A stretch of DNA of 64,000 nt, from the NCBI RefSeq assembly GCF_013393385.1, contig NZ_AP023239.1, positions 2,108,001 to 2,172,000 on the forward strand, in the 5' to 3' direction. The position numbers were made by a program, and so were the translations under genes. The stretch comes from Paenibacillus sp. URB8-2 (lineage in GTDB: Bacteria; Bacillota; Bacilli; Paenibacillales; Paenibacillaceae). The notes under the pieces were generated by a model. It was not told the origin of the DNA and made no database searches. It saw only the letters and a program-made list of their open reading frames with translations. Positions within the stretch are counted from its first letter, which is position 1, and the number at the start of each line of letters is the position of its first letter. Shown here piece after piece: positions 25,550 through 36,218 of this stretch.

Positions 25550-28500
25550 ATGAGCCCTTTCGTGCATCTGCATGTGCACAGCGAATACAGTTTATTGGAC
25601 GGGGCGGCGCGCATTGCCGATCTGGTGCGCCGGGCCGGCGAACACGGCATGAAGTCGCTGGCGCTGACCGATCACGGAGTGATGTACGGGGCGATCCCTT
25701 TTTATAAAGCGTGCAAGGAAAGGGGCATCAAGCCGATCATCGGCTGCGAGACGTACCTGACGGCGGGGTCGCGCCGCGAGCGGGGCAGTCGCAAGGACCA
25801 ACCGATCTACCACCTTATCCTGCTCGCCAAGAACGAAGAAGGCTACCGCAATCTGATGAGGCTCGTCTCCATTGGCCATCTGGAAGGTCATCACTATAAG
25901 CCGAGAATCGACTTGGAAGCCCTTGCCGCGCACGCGGAGGGCCTTATTTGTTTAAGCGCCTGCCTCGGGGGAGAGGTGCCCCAGCATTTGCTCCACGGAC
26001 GGGACGGGGAGGCGAAGAAGGCGGCGCTGCGGTACAAGGAGATTTTTGGCGGCGACTTCTACCTGGAGCTTCAGGATCACGGAATGTCCGAGCAAAAAAG
26101 AGTGAATCCAAAGCTGATCGCTCTGGCCGAAGAGACCGGCATCCCCCTGGTTGCCACCAACGATGTGCATTATCTGTCCCGAGAAGATTCCGAGGTTCAG
26201 GATGTGCTGATCTGCATCGGCACGGGCAAAACGGTCGATGACGAGGAGCGGCTCAAAATTGGAACGGACCAGCTTTATTTAAAAAGCGGCGAGGAAATGG
26301 CCGCGCTGTTTCCGCATGTTCCCCAGGCGATCATCAACACGGCCGACATCGCCGAGCAATGCAATCTGGAACTGGAATTTGGCAAGCACATCTTACCCGC
26401 CTACTCTCCGCTGCCTGAAGGACTGGATTCTGCTGCCTATTTGCGCCGGCTGTGCGAAGCCGGCCTGGAGGAGCGCTATAAAGACACTCCCCGCTGGGAA
26501 TCGGAGGAGGGCCGGAAGCTTGCCGAAGAGCGGCTGTCCTATGAGCTGGGCGTCATCGAGACGATGGGCTTTTCCGATTATTTTCTGATCGTCTGGGATT
26601 TTATCGCTTTCTGCCACAAGCAGGGCATCGCGACAGGACCGGGGAGGGGCTCGTCCGCCGGAAGCCTCACCGCCTACTGCCTGCGCATTACCGATGTCGA
26701 TCCGCTGAAGTACAATCTGCTGTTTGAACGCTTCCTGAACCCGGAGCGGATTACGATGCCCGATATCGACATCGATTTCAGCGACGAGCGGCGGGACGAG
26801 GTCATATCGTATGTCGCCGGCAAGTACGGCGAAGAGCATGTCGCGCAGATCATTACGTTCGGCACCCTGGCGGCACGGGCGGCGGTCCGCGATGTGGGAA
26901 GGGCGCTGAACCTTCCCTACGGCGAAGTGGACAAGGCAGCGAAGCTGATCCCGGGGACGCTCGGCATCAGCATCTCGCGGGCGCTGGAGAGCAGCCCGGA
27001 TCTTAAAGCGCTGTACCAGGACAGCCCGAAGACCCGGGATTTGCTCGACATGGCGATGAAGGTGGAGGGCATGCCGAGGCATGCCTCGACGCATGCCGCC
27101 GGGGTCGTCATTTCCCGGGGGCCGCTCACGGACGCGGTACCGCTGCAGGAGGGAAATGAAGGCACCGCTTTAACCCAGTATTCGATGGAGCATTTGGAGA
27201 GCGTCGGACTGCTGAAGATGGACTTTCTGGGTCTGCGGACGCTGTCGATCATCGAGCGGTGCATGAACTGGATCGGACAAATGACCGGGAGCCAGCCGGA
27301 TTTCCGGAAGATACCCGACAGCGACGAATCGACGTACGCGATGCTGGGCCACGGCGAGACGACGGGCGTATTCCAGCTGGAGTCCGCAGGAATGCGCCGA
27401 GTGCTCAAGGAACTGAAGCCTACCGTATTTGAGGATATTATCTCGGTCCTGGCGCTGTACCGCCCGGGTCCGATGGAATTCATACCGAAATATATTCAGG
27501 GCAAGCACGGGCTTGCCGAAGTGGAATACCCCCATTCCGATCTCATTCCGATTCTGTCCGATACCTATGGCATCATCGTCTATCAGGAACAGATCATGCA
27601 GATCGCATCGGCGATGGCAGGCTTCTCGCTTGGCGAAGCGGATCTGCTGCGCAGAGCCGTATCCAAGAAGAAGCGCGAGACGCTGGACCGGGAGCGCGGC
27701 CATTTCGTAAAAGGTAGCCTGAAGCAGGGCTATGTGGAAGCCGACGCCAACGCGGTCTACGACATGATCGTGCGCTTTGCCGATTACGGCTTCCCGCGCG
27801 CCCATGCCGCGGCTTACGGCGTGCTGGCCTTCCAGACGGCATACCTCAAGGCGCATTTCCCTGTGCCGTTCATGGCCTCCATGCTGACGGCAGTGATGGG
27901 CGTCCACCGCAAGGTGGCGGAGTATGTGCTGGAATGCCGGCGCATGGAGATCGGCGTGCTGCCTCCGGATGTGAACGAGAGCGGCGTTCTGTTCACTCCG
28001 GTGGACGGATTAAGCGGCGCGGGCGGACATATCCGTTTCGGGCTGGCGGCGATCAAGAACGTCGGCACGCTGGCCGTCGAGAGCATACTGGAAGCTCGTA
28101 AGGAGCGGCCCTTCGACAGCCTGCTCGATTTCTGCCGCCGCGTCGATCTGCGGGTCTGCAACAAGCGCGTCGTGGAATCGCTGATCCAGGCAGGGGCCTT
28201 TGACAGCCTGCCGGGACACCGGGCGCAGCTGCTGGCCATGCTGGACGAGACGACGGACGCGGCGGCCAAATGGCGCAAGGAACGCGAGGAGCTGCAAATC
28301 CAGCTCTTTGACGACCTCGTCGAAATGCCGAACTGGGATATCCGGTATCCCGATATTCCGAAATTTACGGCGGGCCAGCAGCTGGAGCTGGAGCGCGAGC
28401 TGCTCGGCCTGTATTTATCGGGCCATCCGCTGGACGACTACGCGGAGCTGCTGGAAGAATCCGGCGTGCAGCGCCTGATGGATCTTGGCGAGGCGCCCGA

Positions 28501-29203
28501 TGAAAGCGCGGCGGTTACGGCAGGGATGGTCGTATCCGTCAAGGAAATTATGACAAAATCCGGCAAAGCGATGGCCTTTGTCGAATGGGAGGACCAGATT
28601 GAGCGCTGCGAGGTTGTGCTGTTCCCCGAGGTGTGGAAGCGAAGCCGCGCGCTTGTCGCCAAGGGCGCGCTGCTTGCCCTGCGTGCCAAGGTGCAGCAGC
28701 AGGACGAAGGCTTCAAGCTGCTGGCCGACGAGGTCGCGCAGCTGTCGCCGGACACGCTGCGCGGCCTGCTGCAGCGCCGCGCGGCCGCGGCTGCGCGCCC
28801 GCAGCGCCGGACCGCGCCGGCAGGCTCCGGCGCGCCGAGAGCGGCCGCTGCGCCTGCTGCGGCCGCAAGACCTGCCGCCGGCGGCAGCGGCCCCACCGGG
28901 CCGCCGGGCGGCCTGCAGGCTGCCGCGCGGGCTCCGCGGCAGGCAACGGCTGCACAGCCGGCGAATGGCTCCGCCGGCCAGCGCGCCTACATCAAAATCA
29001 CGGCCGCCTCGGAGGACGGCGGCCTGCTGCCGCAGCTGAAGGAGCTGCTGCAGAGCCATCCCGGGGCCGTCCCGACGCTGCTGTTCTACGAGCGGGAGCA
29101 GAAGCTCATCGCGCTCAGCGACAGTTTTCGGGTCAAACCGTCACCGGAACTGTTCGGGCTTGTCGAAACGCTGCTGGGTCCTGGAACAATAAGAATAAAA
29201 TAA
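25550..29203 (+). CDS. dnaE: DNA polymerase III subunit alpha DnaE
   Basis: 1217 residues. The PHP domain starts at once ([31 protein letters not shown]). The polymerase active site is [16 protein letters not shown] with [11 protein letters not shown], followed by finger and HhH regions and an OB fold ([14 protein letters not shown], about 985-1060). Residues ~1080-1145 (28790-28985) are an Ala/Pro/Arg/Gly-rich linker not seen in B. subtilis DnaE (about 1115 residues). A final ~75-residue beta domain follows. DnaE extends RNA primers at the replication fork. The ATG follows GGAAGGAAGTG; a TATGAT -10-like element is at 25503-25508. Confidence 0.96.
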   Translation: MSPFVHLHVHSEYSLLDGAARIADLVRRAGEHGMKSLALTDHGVMYGAIPFYKACKERGIKPIIGCETYLTAGSRRERGSRKDQPIYHLILLAKNEEGYRNLMRLVSIGHLEGHHYKPRIDLEALAAHAEGLICLSACLGGEVPQHLLHGRDGEAKKAALRYKEIFGGDFYLELQDHGMSEQKRVNPKLIALAEETGIPLVATNDVHYLSREDSEVQDVLICIGTGKTVDDEERLKIGTDQLYLKSGEEMAALFPHVPQAIINTADIAEQCNLELEFGKHILPAYSPLPEGLDSAAYLRRLCEAGLEERYKDTPRWESEEGRKLAEERLSYELGVIETMGFSDYFLIVWDFIAFCHKQGIATGPGRGSSAGSLTAYCLRITDVDPLKYNLLFERFLNPERITMPDIDIDFSDERRDEVISYVAGKYGEEHVAQIITFGTLAARAAVRDVGRALNLPYGEVDKAAKLIPGTLGISISRALESSPDLKALYQDSPKTRDLLDMAMKVEGMPRHASTHAAGVVISRGPLTDAVPLQEGNEGTALTQYSMEHLESVGLLKMDFLGLRTLSIIERCMNWIGQMTGSQPDFRKIPDSDESTYAMLGHGETTGVFQLESAGMRRVLKELKPTVFEDIISVLALYRPGPMEFIPKYIQGKHGLAEVEYPHSDLIPILSDTYGIIVYQEQIMQIASAMAGFSLGEADLLRRAVSKKKRETLDRERGHFVKGSLKQGYVEADANAVYDMIVRFADYGFPRAHAAAYGVLAFQTAYLKAHFPVPFMASMLTAVMGVHRKVAEYVLECRRMEIGVLPPDVNESGVLFTPVDGLSGAGGHIRFGLAAIKNVGTLAVESILEARKERPFDSLLDFCRRVDLRVCNKRVVESLIQAGAFDSLPGHRAQLLAMLDETTDAAAKWRKEREELQIQLFDDLVEMPNWDIRYPDIPKFTAGQQLELERELLGLYLSGHPLDDYAELLEESGVQRLMDLGEAPDESAAVTAGMVVSVKEIMTKSGKAMAFVEWEDQIERCEVVLFPEVWKRSRALVAKGALLALRAKVQQQDEGFKLLADEVAQLSPDTLRGLLQRRAAAAARPQRRTAPAGSGAPRAAAAPAAAARPAAGGSGPTGPPGGLQAAARAPRQATAAQPANGSAGQRAYIKITAASEDGGLLPQLKELLQSHPGAVPTLLFYEREQKLIALSDSFRVKPSPELFGLVETLLGPGTIRIK

Positions 29204-29271
29204 GAACGTTTCGCCGCCTTTTCGCATACATTAGGGAACCACTGGCTTCACTTGCGGAAAGGGGAAGATTT

Positions 29272-29760
29272 ATGTCCTATCAACTGGCGGTGAATTTATT
29301 GGAACGCAGAGGCGTTTCCGTCGATTCGATCGCCGAGATTGTATACACGCTGCAATCGGCTTATTATCCGGATTTAAGCGGGGAGGAGTGCATCGCGAGC
29401 GTCAAGGCCGTTTTAGGCAAAAGAGAGGTGCAATACACGCTGATGACGGGCATCGCCCTGGATGAGCTGGCGGAGAAGAAGCTGCTGCCGCAGCCGTTTC
29501 AGGCCATCATGGAGGCTGATGAATCGCTTTATGGGGCGGACGAGACTTTGGCTTTGGGGATTACCGGCGTTTATGGAATGATCGGTCTGACCGGCTTCGG
29601 CTATCTGGACAAAATCAAGCTGGGCGTCATCGGTGAACTGAACGACAGGAAGGACGCAATTAACGTCTTTCTCGACGACCTGGTCGCCGGCATAGCCGCC
29701 GCGGCTTCGGCCAGAATTGCGCACCGCCACGATGGAGCGAGGGTGTATCCCCTAGCGTAA
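29272..29760 (+). CDS. pgpA: Phosphatidylglycerophosphatase A family protein (YutG-like)
   Basis: 162 residues from ATG 29272 (MSYQLAVNLLERRGV). The frame is open far upstream but that part is a shadow of dnaE. Conserved elements are IAEIVYTLQ, VLGKREVQYTLMTGIALDELAEKK, DESLYGADE, GLTGFGYLDKIKLGVIGELN and VFLDDLVAGIAAAA, matching B. subtilis YutG. The family is annotated as dephosphorylating phosphatidylglycerophosphate; B. subtilis has another such enzyme, so the role is tentative. Confidence 0.78.
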   Translation: MSYQLAVNLLERRGVSVDSIAEIVYTLQSAYYPDLSGEECIASVKAVLGKREVQYTLMTGIALDELAEKKLLPQPFQAIMEADESLYGADETLALGITGVYGMIGLTGFGYLDKIKLGVIGELNDRKDAINVFLDDLVAGIAAAASARIAHRHDGARVYPLA

Positions 29761-29907
29761 ATCCGGCCTGGAACCATGAATCCGGCGCGGTCTCTCCCGC
29801 GTTGCCTCCCTCCCTCTTTTGTTGCAGGGAAAAAGAAAACTGTGTTATCATGGTCCCATAATACGGGATACGGCTTAGGAATCGAGATGGGGAGGCCTCG
29901 TCAGGAC

Positions 29908-30096
29908 ATGTGGACGGTCATTTATATTGCGCCTACCGCCAAAGTGGCGGATATGATTAAGAGCAAGTTGACGGAAGAGGGATTTCTGGTAAAATGCCGT
30001 CCCGTCAATATGTCCAAGCAGCAGTTTGAGATTCTGGTTCCTTCCGGCGAACTGGATGAAGTGCAGGAAGTGCTTAACCTGATTCTGCATCCCTAG
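29908..30096 (+). CDS. Small cytoplasmic protein, DUF2007-like
   Basis: 62 residues starting MWTVIYIAPTAKVADMI. The pattern beta-helix-beta-beta-helix (KSKLTEEGFLVKCRPV, FEILVPSGELDEVQEVL) resembles small DUF2007-type signal domains, with no catalytic motif visible. GGGGAGG lies about 12 bases upstream of ATG 29908. An in-frame ATG at 29887 overlaps the RBS and is less likely. It precedes accD by about 75 bp, so cotranscription is possible. Function unknown. Confidence 0.6.
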   Translation: MWTVIYIAPTAKVADMIKSKLTEEGFLVKCRPVNMSKQQFEILVPSGELDEVQEVLNLILHP

Positions 30097-30171
30097 AACG
30101 ACATCATTGAAAGCAAACATGACAGCGAGAATGCTGCATAATGCAAATAAACGGCTGAAGAGGTGCGGATC

Positions 30172-31065
30172 TTGTTTAAAGATTTGTTTCAGAAAAAAAG
30201 GAAATACGCGACAGTTCCTTCCCAGCGTCTGGAGCAGACCAAGGAACCGGCGGAAGGGGAGCGGCCCAAACGGGAGATTCCCGAAGGTCTCATGAGCAAG
30301 TGTCCGAAATGCGGTTCGATCCAGTACAGCAAGGAACTGGAGAAGAATCTCAAGGTCTGTTCGGAATGCGGCCATCATCTGCGTCTGAACGCTCCGGAGA
30401 GGATCGCCGTCACACTGGACCCGGGAAGCTTTATCGAGTTCGACGCCGGAATGAAGTCGGTGGACCCGCTCGGATTTCCGGGCTACAGCACGAAGCTGGA
30501 GCAGCAACAATTGAAGTCGGGGCAGCTTGACGCCGTCATTACGGGGCAGGGGAGCATCGGCGGCCATCCGATGATTGCGGCGGTCATGAATTTTGAATTT
30601 TTCACGGGCAGCATGGGCTCGGTGGTGGGGGAGAAAATCACCCGCGCCATCGAGGAGGCAACCGAAAGAAAGCTGCCGCTGATCATTTTTTCGACTTCCG
30701 GCGGAGCCCGGATGCAGGAAAGCATCCTGAGTTTGATGCAAATGGCGAAGACCAGCGCGGCGCTGGCCCGTTTCGGCGAGTCCGGCGGATTGTACATATC
30801 CCTGATAACGGACCCGACGACGGGCGGTGTGTCCGCAAGCTTCGCGACGCTGGGCGATATTAATATCGCCGAGCCCGGAGCCGTATTCGGCTTTGCCGGA
30901 CGCATCGTCATCGAGCAGACGATCCGGCAGAAGCTGCCGGATGATTTCCAGACGGCGGAGTTCAATTTGCAGCACGGCCAGCTCGACCTGGTGGTGCACC
31001 GCAAGGAAATGCGCTCCACACTAAGCAAAATTCTGGAGCTGCATAACGTGAAAGGGGGATTTTAG
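30172..31065 (+). CDS. accD: Acetyl-CoA carboxylase carboxyltransferase subunit beta
   Basis: 297 residues, start TTG at 30172 (MFKDLF) with AGAGG eight bases upstream; a GTG at 30163 is the alternative. A zinc ribbon CPKCGS...CSECGHH (about 40-63) precedes the carboxyltransferase domain, with [31 protein letters not shown] and [14 protein letters not shown]. With AccA it transfers the carboxyl from biotin to acetyl-CoA to make malonyl-CoA for fatty acid synthesis. accA starts 1 bp after its stop. Confidence 0.97.
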   Translation: MFKDLFQKKRKYATVPSQRLEQTKEPAEGERPKREIPEGLMSKCPKCGSIQYSKELEKNLKVCSECGHHLRLNAPERIAVTLDPGSFIEFDAGMKSVDPLGFPGYSTKLEQQQLKSGQLDAVITGQGSIGGHPMIAAVMNFEFFTGSMGSVVGEKITRAIEEATERKLPLIIFSTSGGARMQESILSLMQMAKTSAALARFGESGGLYISLITDPTTGGVSASFATLGDINIAEPGAVFGFAGRIVIEQTIRQKLPDDFQTAEFNLQHGQLDLVVHRKEMRSTLSKILELHNVKGGF

Positions 31066-31066
31066 A

Positions 31067-32071
31067 ATGGCGGGGGACTTGCCTTTTGAAAAACCTCTCG
31101 TTGAAATGCGCAAAAAAATTGCGGAACTGAAGCAATTCGGGGTGGAAAAGGATATTGACTTCAGCGACGAAATCGCCCGGCTTGAGGAGCGTTACCGGCT
31201 GCTGGAGGAGGAAATCTATTCCAATATTTCCCCATCGCAGAAAATGCATCTGGCGCGCCACCATGGCCGGCCGACCTCGCTCGACCTGATCGGGCTCATC
31301 TTCACCGATTTTATCGAACTGCACGGCGACCGGCTGTTCGGCGACGATCTTGCGGTCGTCGGCGGCATCGGCAAGCTGGAGGGAATACCGGTCACCGTGA
31401 TCGGCCATCAGCGGGGCAAAGATACCAAAGACAACATCGCCAGATTTTTTGGCAGTCCGCATCCCGAAGGCTTCCGCAAGGCGCTTCGGCTTATGCAGCA
31501 GGCGGACAAGTTCCGCCGTCCGATCATTACGTTTATCGATACGAAGGGCGCCTATCCGGGCAACACCGCGGAGGAAAGGGGCCAATCGGAGGCGATTGCC
31601 CGCAATCTCCGTGAAATGTCCGGACTTGGCGTGCCCGTCGTCTGCGTCGTCATCGGTGAAGGCGGAAGCGGCGGGGCGCTGGCAATGGCCGTGGGGAACC
31701 GCGTGCTGATGCTGGAGCACGCCATTTACTCCGTCATTTCACCGAACGGCGCCGCTTCGATCCTGTGGAAGGACGCCTCGAAGGCCGATCAGGCGGCGGA
31801 AGCGATGAAGATCACTGCGGACGATTTGCTGGCCATGGAAGTTATCGAGGAAGTAATCCCCGAGCCCAAAGGCGGCGCGCACCGGGATTACGAGAGCGCG
31901 GCTTCGGCCATCAAGGACGCCATCGTCCGGCATCTGCATGATCTGGCCGGTCTGGACGCCGATGAGCTTAAGGAAGACCGTTACCGAAAGTTCCGGAAGA
32001 TCGGGGAGTTCGCGGAATCGCAGGCAGCGGAAGAAGTTTTTTCCGAAGAACCCGCGCTCAGTCCGGAGTAG
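31067..32071 (+). CDS. accA: Acetyl-CoA carboxylase carboxyltransferase subunit alpha
   Basis: 334 residues: an N-terminal helical section ([17 protein letters not shown]), then the crotonase-type core with [48 protein letters not shown] and [19 protein letters not shown]. It forms the alpha2beta2 carboxyltransferase with AccD, whose gene ends 1 bp upstream. The C-terminal extension is acidic. A terminator follows. pfkA, next in B. subtilis, is not here; pyk follows directly. Confidence 0.97.
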   Translation: MAGDLPFEKPLVEMRKKIAELKQFGVEKDIDFSDEIARLEERYRLLEEEIYSNISPSQKMHLARHHGRPTSLDLIGLIFTDFIELHGDRLFGDDLAVVGGIGKLEGIPVTVIGHQRGKDTKDNIARFFGSPHPEGFRKALRLMQQADKFRRPIITFIDTKGAYPGNTAEERGQSEAIARNLREMSGLGVPVVCVVIGEGGSGGALAMAVGNRVLMLEHAIYSVISPNGAASILWKDASKADQAAEAMKITADDLLAMEVIEEVIPEPKGGAHRDYESAASAIKDAIVRHLHDLAGLDADELKEDRYRKFRKIGEFAESQAAEEVFSEEPALSPE

Positions 32072-32122
32072 GCGGAAATGTCCCGTTTTGACATGATAAG
32101 ACTCTAAATAACTGGCAATCCG

Positions 32123-32153
32123 TAACCCCGAACCGGCTTCGGGGTTATTTTTA
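32123..32153 (+). terminator. Intrinsic terminator of accDA
   Basis: The hairpin aaccccgaa-ccggc-ttcggggtt is followed by ATTTTTATG. The remaining bases to pyk (32154-32347) hold presumably the pyk promoter, which I cannot place convincingly. Confidence 0.88.
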
Positions 32154-32347
32154 TGGAACTCCGGTTATGCTGATTTATATGAAAAAAGCCGTGAAAACAT
32201 TGATTTTGTAATCCAGTTGAAGTAATATTCATAAGGGCGCAGTTCATACTGCATATGACATAGTTCCTATCCAAATGGACAACTTTGTAGTAGATTTTGT
32301 AGTTGGAAAAAGAGTAGACAGAGAAACGAAAAAACGGAGGAAAACTA

Positions 32348-33769
32348 ATGCGGAAAAGTAAAATTGTATGTACGATTGGTCCTGCAAGTGAATCGTTGGA
32401 GAACCTCAAGAAATTGATTCTGGCCGGAATGAATGTGGCACGCCTGAACTTCTCCCACGGTGACTTTGAAGAGCATGGAGCACGGATTAAGAACATCCGT
32501 GTGGCATCGAAGGAACTGAACAAGACCGTTGCCATCCTGCTCGATACGAAAGGACCTGAGATTCGTACCGGCAAGCTGGAAGTAGAACCGATTGAACTGG
32601 TGCAGGACGAGTACCTGACCCTGACTACGGAAGAGATTCTTGGCGACAAAAATCGCATTTCCGTCACTTACTCTGACCTTCCGAAAGACGTTCAAGTAGG
32701 CTCCACCATTCTGATTGACGACGGCCTCATCGGACTTACAGTTGTCGACATTCAAGGCACAGAAATCAAGACTCGCATTGTCAACGGCGGCACGATCAAG
32801 AGCAAGAAGGGCGTTAACGTCCCTGGAGTTGCCATTTCCCTGCCGGGCATTACCGAAAAGGACACCAACGACATCATTTTCGGGATCGAACAGGACATCG
32901 ATTTTATCGCCGCTTCCTTCGTCCGCAAAGCCAGCGACGTTCTGGAAATTCGCGATTTGCTCGAGAAACATGGTGCAAGCCATATCCAAATCATCTCCAA
33001 AATTGAAAACCAGCAAGGTGTCGACAACCTTGATGAAATTCTGGCGGTATCCGACGGCCTGATGGTTGCCCGCGGCGACCTTGGCGTGGAAATTCCGGCT
33101 GAAGATGTGCCGTTGGCGCAAAAACTGATGATTCAAAAATGCAACATTGCAGGCAAGCCGGTTATCACAGCTACTCAAATGCTGGATTCCATGCAGCGCA
33201 ACCCGCGTCCTACCCGCGCCGAAGCGAGTGACGTGGCCAACGCGATTTTTGACGGAACCGACGCGATCATGCTGTCCGGCGAAACGGCTGCAGGGAAATA
33301 TCCGGTTGAATCGGTACTGACGATGTCCCGCATTGCAGAAAAAGCGGAATCCGCACTGAATTACCGTGAGATCTTCCTGAAACAGCAAATTGCCCAAGAA
33401 ACGACAGTAACGGAAGCAATCAGCCAATCCGTGTCCATTTCGGCGCTGGATCTGAATGCCAAAGCGATCATTTCCTCCACGGTCAGCGGTCATACCGCAC
33501 GCGTGGTTTCGAAGTATCGTCCGAAGTCTCCAATTATCGCAGTAACGACCCAAGAAAGAACGATGCGTCAACTGGCGCTTGTATGGGGCATAACTCCGGT
33601 ACACGGCTCCCCGGCTTCTTCCACGGATGAGCTTCTGGAAACGGCTGTTAAGAGCGGCAAAGATTCTGGTCTTGTAAAAGCCGGCGATCTCGTTGTAATT
33701 ACGGCTGGTATTCCGCTTGGACATTCCGGTTCTACGAACCTGGTAAAAGTGGAACAAATCGCAGACTAA
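32348..33769 (+). CDS. pyk: Pyruvate kinase
   Basis: 473 residues. Substrate and metal motifs are present: [75 protein letters not shown], and TATQMLDSM with [13 protein letters not shown]. It makes pyruvate and ATP from PEP and ADP in glycolysis. The C-terminal PEP-utiliser-type extra domain of B. subtilis Pyk (585 residues) is missing, so this is the ordinary-length form. RBS ACGGAGGAAAACTA. Confidence 0.97.
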   Translation: MRKSKIVCTIGPASESLENLKKLILAGMNVARLNFSHGDFEEHGARIKNIRVASKELNKTVAILLDTKGPEIRTGKLEVEPIELVQDEYLTLTTEEILGDKNRISVTYSDLPKDVQVGSTILIDDGLIGLTVVDIQGTEIKTRIVNGGTIKSKKGVNVPGVAISLPGITEKDTNDIIFGIEQDIDFIAASFVRKASDVLEIRDLLEKHGASHIQIISKIENQQGVDNLDEILAVSDGLMVARGDLGVEIPAEDVPLAQKLMIQKCNIAGKPVITATQMLDSMQRNPRPTRAEASDVANAIFDGTDAIMLSGETAAGKYPVESVLTMSRIAEKAESALNYREIFLKQQIAQETTVTEAISQSVSISALDLNAKAIISSTVSGHTARVVSKYRPKSPIIAVTTQERTMRQLALVWGITPVHGSPASSTDELLETAVKSGKDSGLVKAGDLVVITAGIPLGHSGSTNLVKVEQIAD

Positions 33770-33813
33770 TTTGCGATAACGGTTTTTTAAGATCACGCTA
33801 TAAGGTTTGAAAT

Positions 33814-33846
33814 AAAAGCAATGGCATTTTCGCCATTGCTTTTTGC
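33814..33846 (+). terminator. Intrinsic terminator of pyk
   Basis: The inverted repeat aaaagcaatggc / gccattgctttt has an attttc loop and a T-tract. Confidence 0.92.
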
Positions 33847-33969
33847 GTGGAAATAATACAGGTGCTGGATTTGTGATCGGCCTCTTTTTTTTTGTAAGAT
33901 ATATAATATGCGGCGGAGGCGGCAGGGAATTGGCATATCGTTAATGGATGGAGAGGACATAAGAACAAC

Positions 33970-35157
33970 ATGGAAAAATTGCTGAAGCTGCGTGTCTTTT
34001 ATTTGTTTTTGGGCCTTGGCGGGGGCTTGTTTACGCCTTATCTCACTTTGCTGCTCGTTGACAACGGTTTGAACAGCGGGCAGGTGGGGGCGCTGATGGC
34101 AACAGGAACGCTTGTCGCCATCCTTTTTCAGCCGGTATGGGGCATTGTTTCCGACCGGTATCACCAGACCCGTCTGGTGCTTATCCTGAGCGTCGCCGTT
34201 CCGGCGGGGCTCGCCGTTTTTTACCGGTCGGAGTATTTTATCGTCCTGTTTGCGGTCTATATGGTATCCACCGTTTTTTCCTCCACTCAGGCTCCCATAG
34301 CCGATTCCTACGCGATCGCCGCGGCGAAAAGAGCGGGCTCCACCTATGGCAGCATCCGGCTGATGCTCAGCTTTGGCGCGGCTGCCGGAGGCTACATCGG
34401 CGGGGTGTATGTGTCTTCCTTTTCCGTTTCGACTATTTGGGTGCCCTTCCTATTATTCAACCTGCTTGCTGTACTCGTCGCGGTTACACTGCCGAAGGAA
34501 GCGGAAGGGAATGCTATCATGGCCCAGTCTTTCGCTCAAGGGATGAGACAACTGCTTGGGAACCGCATTTTCCTCGCTTTTTTGGGAGGTAGCTTTCTCG
34601 TAAACCAGACGATGACGGCGTTTGGCACTTACTTTGTGCTGGCGTTCCAGTCGGTGGGAGGCTCGACACAGTATGCCGGAATCGCGCTGATGCTCGCTTC
34701 CATCACCAATGTGCCCTCCATGCTGGTGGCTTCGCGGGTTATTGGCAAAATCGGGAGAGAGAGGACGCTGCTGCTGGCCGCTCTGATTTATGTGTTTCGC
34801 TGGGCGATCCAGGTCATCTTTCCGTATCCTGCGGCCATGATCAGCGTTCAGGCGCTGCACGGGTTGTCCTTCGGGTTCTTTTTGGTCGCGGCGGTGGAAT
34901 ACGTCTCTCAGACGACTTCGTCGGATATGCAGGCAACCGGACAAAGTGTGTTTAACATGGTGTTTTCCGGCCTTTCCGGCATTGTCGGAAATTTGCTTAA
35001 CGGTATTCTGCTAAGCCAGGGGGGCGTACAGCTCATGAACGTCTCCTGTATGCTCAGTTCCGCCGCCGGAGCGGTGCTGCTGATTTATGTGGCCAGAAGC
35101 TCCCGCAGGCAGCTGTCTGCGGCGGCTGAAGGCTTAAGTGCTCAAACGGAAATATAA
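33970..35157 (+). CDS. MFS transporter
   Basis: 395 residues with 12 hydrophobic helices. The N-terminus LRVFYLFLGLGGGLFTPYLTLLL and the first cytoplasmic loop WGIVSDRYHQTR (GxxxDRxxR type) identify the major facilitator superfamily; the overall look is that of the PPP (phenylpropionate permease-like) MFS_1 group. Substrate unknown. The RBS is weak (ggatggagagga). It is followed 38 bp later by the thioesterase. Confidence 0.83.
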   Translation: MEKLLKLRVFYLFLGLGGGLFTPYLTLLLVDNGLNSGQVGALMATGTLVAILFQPVWGIVSDRYHQTRLVLILSVAVPAGLAVFYRSEYFIVLFAVYMVSTVFSSTQAPIADSYAIAAAKRAGSTYGSIRLMLSFGAAAGGYIGGVYVSSFSVSTIWVPFLLFNLLAVLVAVTLPKEAEGNAIMAQSFAQGMRQLLGNRIFLAFLGGSFLVNQTMTAFGTYFVLAFQSVGGSTQYAGIALMLASITNVPSMLVASRVIGKIGRERTLLLAALIYVFRWAIQVIFPYPAAMISVQALHGLSFGFFLVAAVEYVSQTTSSDMQATGQSVFNMVFSGLSGIVGNLLNGILLSQGGVQLMNVSCMLSSAAGAVLLIYVARSSRRQLSAAAEGLSAQTEI

Positions 35158-35195
35158 GACTGCATAGGCCATGCTTATTTAAGGGGGGATCACGC

Positions 35196-35729
35196 ATGGA
35201 AACTCAAGATTTTCTGTCAGGACACTGGCATGCCGCATCGTTTCGGGTCCGCTATCAGGAGAGCGACCAGATGGGCGTGGTATACCATTCCAATTATTTG
35301 ATCTGGTTTGAAATCGGACGGACCGAAATGCTGCGCGGACTCGGCTTCACTTATCTTGACCTGGAGAACAGCGGGCTGCTGCTTCCCGTTCTTTCGGCGG
35401 AGCTGAAGTTCAAACGATCCGCGAAGTACGACGATACCGTTGCCGTCTATACCCGCATGACGTCGTTTACTCCGCTTCGGTTGGTTTTTGAATACGAGGT
35501 GCGCCGTGTGGCAGGGCCGGGGGCAGCCGGAAGCGGCTTAAACGGACCAGAATCGGACTCCTTCCCCCAAGGCTTCAAATCCTCTGCAGACGGTGAATTG
35601 CTGGTATCCGGCTTCACCGGACATGCCTGGGTAAACCGGGAGTTTAAACCCGTGCGGCTGGACAGGGCGCTGCCTGAAATTTACGGCGGAATATTGAACG
35701 CTCTGAAGGAAGATAGGGGGACGATATGA
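35196..35729 (+). CDS. YbgC/FadM-type acyl-CoA thioesterase
   Basis: 177 residues, hotdog fold. The active-site segment FRVRYQESDQMGVVYHSNYL (about residues 18-36) has the Asp and His-Asn-Tyr pattern of 4-hydroxybenzoyl-CoA thioesterase relatives. A poorly conserved loop rich in Gly, Ser and Pro (about 108-134) is inserted before the last strands (GFTGHAWVNREFKPVRL), making it longer than the usual ~135-150. It overlaps fxsA by 4 bp. Confidence 0.85.
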   Translation: METQDFLSGHWHAASFRVRYQESDQMGVVYHSNYLIWFEIGRTEMLRGLGFTYLDLENSGLLLPVLSAELKFKRSAKYDDTVAVYTRMTSFTPLRLVFEYEVRRVAGPGAAGSGLNGPESDSFPQGFKSSADGELLVSGFTGHAWVNREFKPVRLDRALPEIYGGILNALKEDRGTI

Positions 35730-36124
35730 TTAAAAGAAATGGGCTGTGGGCCGCGTTATTTATTATTCCTGCCATAGAACTGTTCGGCTTTATTCTGGTG
35801 TCGTCCTGGTTCGGAGTGTCCAAGACGCTGCTGCTGCTGATCTCGACTTCGCTTATTGGCTTTTTGATGATGCGGTTCGAGGGCGGAAAGGTGCTGCAGG
35901 ACAGCAGGCGGCAGATGCAGGAAGGCCGGATTCCCGGCCGGACGATGCTGGACGGATTATGCATTTTTTTTGGAGGACTGATGCTGATTATTCCGGGCTT
36001 TATCACGGACATTATCGGCTTCACCCTTGTTTTTCCCTTAACCCGGCCGCTGTACCGGGGAGTTCTGCTGAAGTGGATCGAGAAAAAGATGAAGAACGGC
36101 ACGTTTACCTATTACAAGAGGTAA
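35726..36124 (+). CDS. fxsA: FxsA family membrane protein
   Basis: 132 residues: two N-terminal helices (LWAALFIIPAIELFGFILV; LLLLISTSLIGFLMMRFEGG) and a third region LCIFFGGLMLIIPGFITDIIGFTLVFPLTRP, the typical FxsA core. In E. coli FxsA suppresses F-exclusion of phage T7; its normal role in bacilli is unknown. The gene overlaps the thioesterase gene (ATGA) and converges on ytvI across a bidirectional terminator. Confidence 0.9.
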   Translation: MIKRNGLWAALFIIPAIELFGFILVSSWFGVSKTLLLLISTSLIGFLMMRFEGGKVLQDSRRQMQEGRIPGRTMLDGLCIFFGGLMLIIPGFITDIIGFTLVFPLTRPLYRGVLLKWIEKKMKNGTFTYYKR

Positions 36125-36148
36125 TTGTCCGGTTATCAAGCCTCTGGC

Positions 36149-36197
36149 TAAAAAGAGCGACAGCCGTGTGATTATCACGCGGCCGTCGCTCTTTTTA
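36149..36197. terminator. Bidirectional terminator between fxsA and ytvI
   Basis: The inverted repeat aaaaagagcgac / gtcgctcttttt has inner gccgtgtgat / atcacgcggc. It is symmetrical, with A and T tracts on either side. Confidence 0.93.
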
Positions 36198-36218
36198 CCG
36201 TTGTCTCCGCCCGTTATC

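Noticed and set aside
28633..29271. Upstream extension of the pgpA-like frame over the dnaE end
   Set aside because: The sequence is a low-complexity shadow of dnaE in another frame. A proper RBS and conserved start lie at 29272.
32345..33796. Minus-strand open frame of 483 codons opposite pyk
   Set aside because: It is the shadow of a highly biased pyruvate kinase gene; no RBS and no domain.
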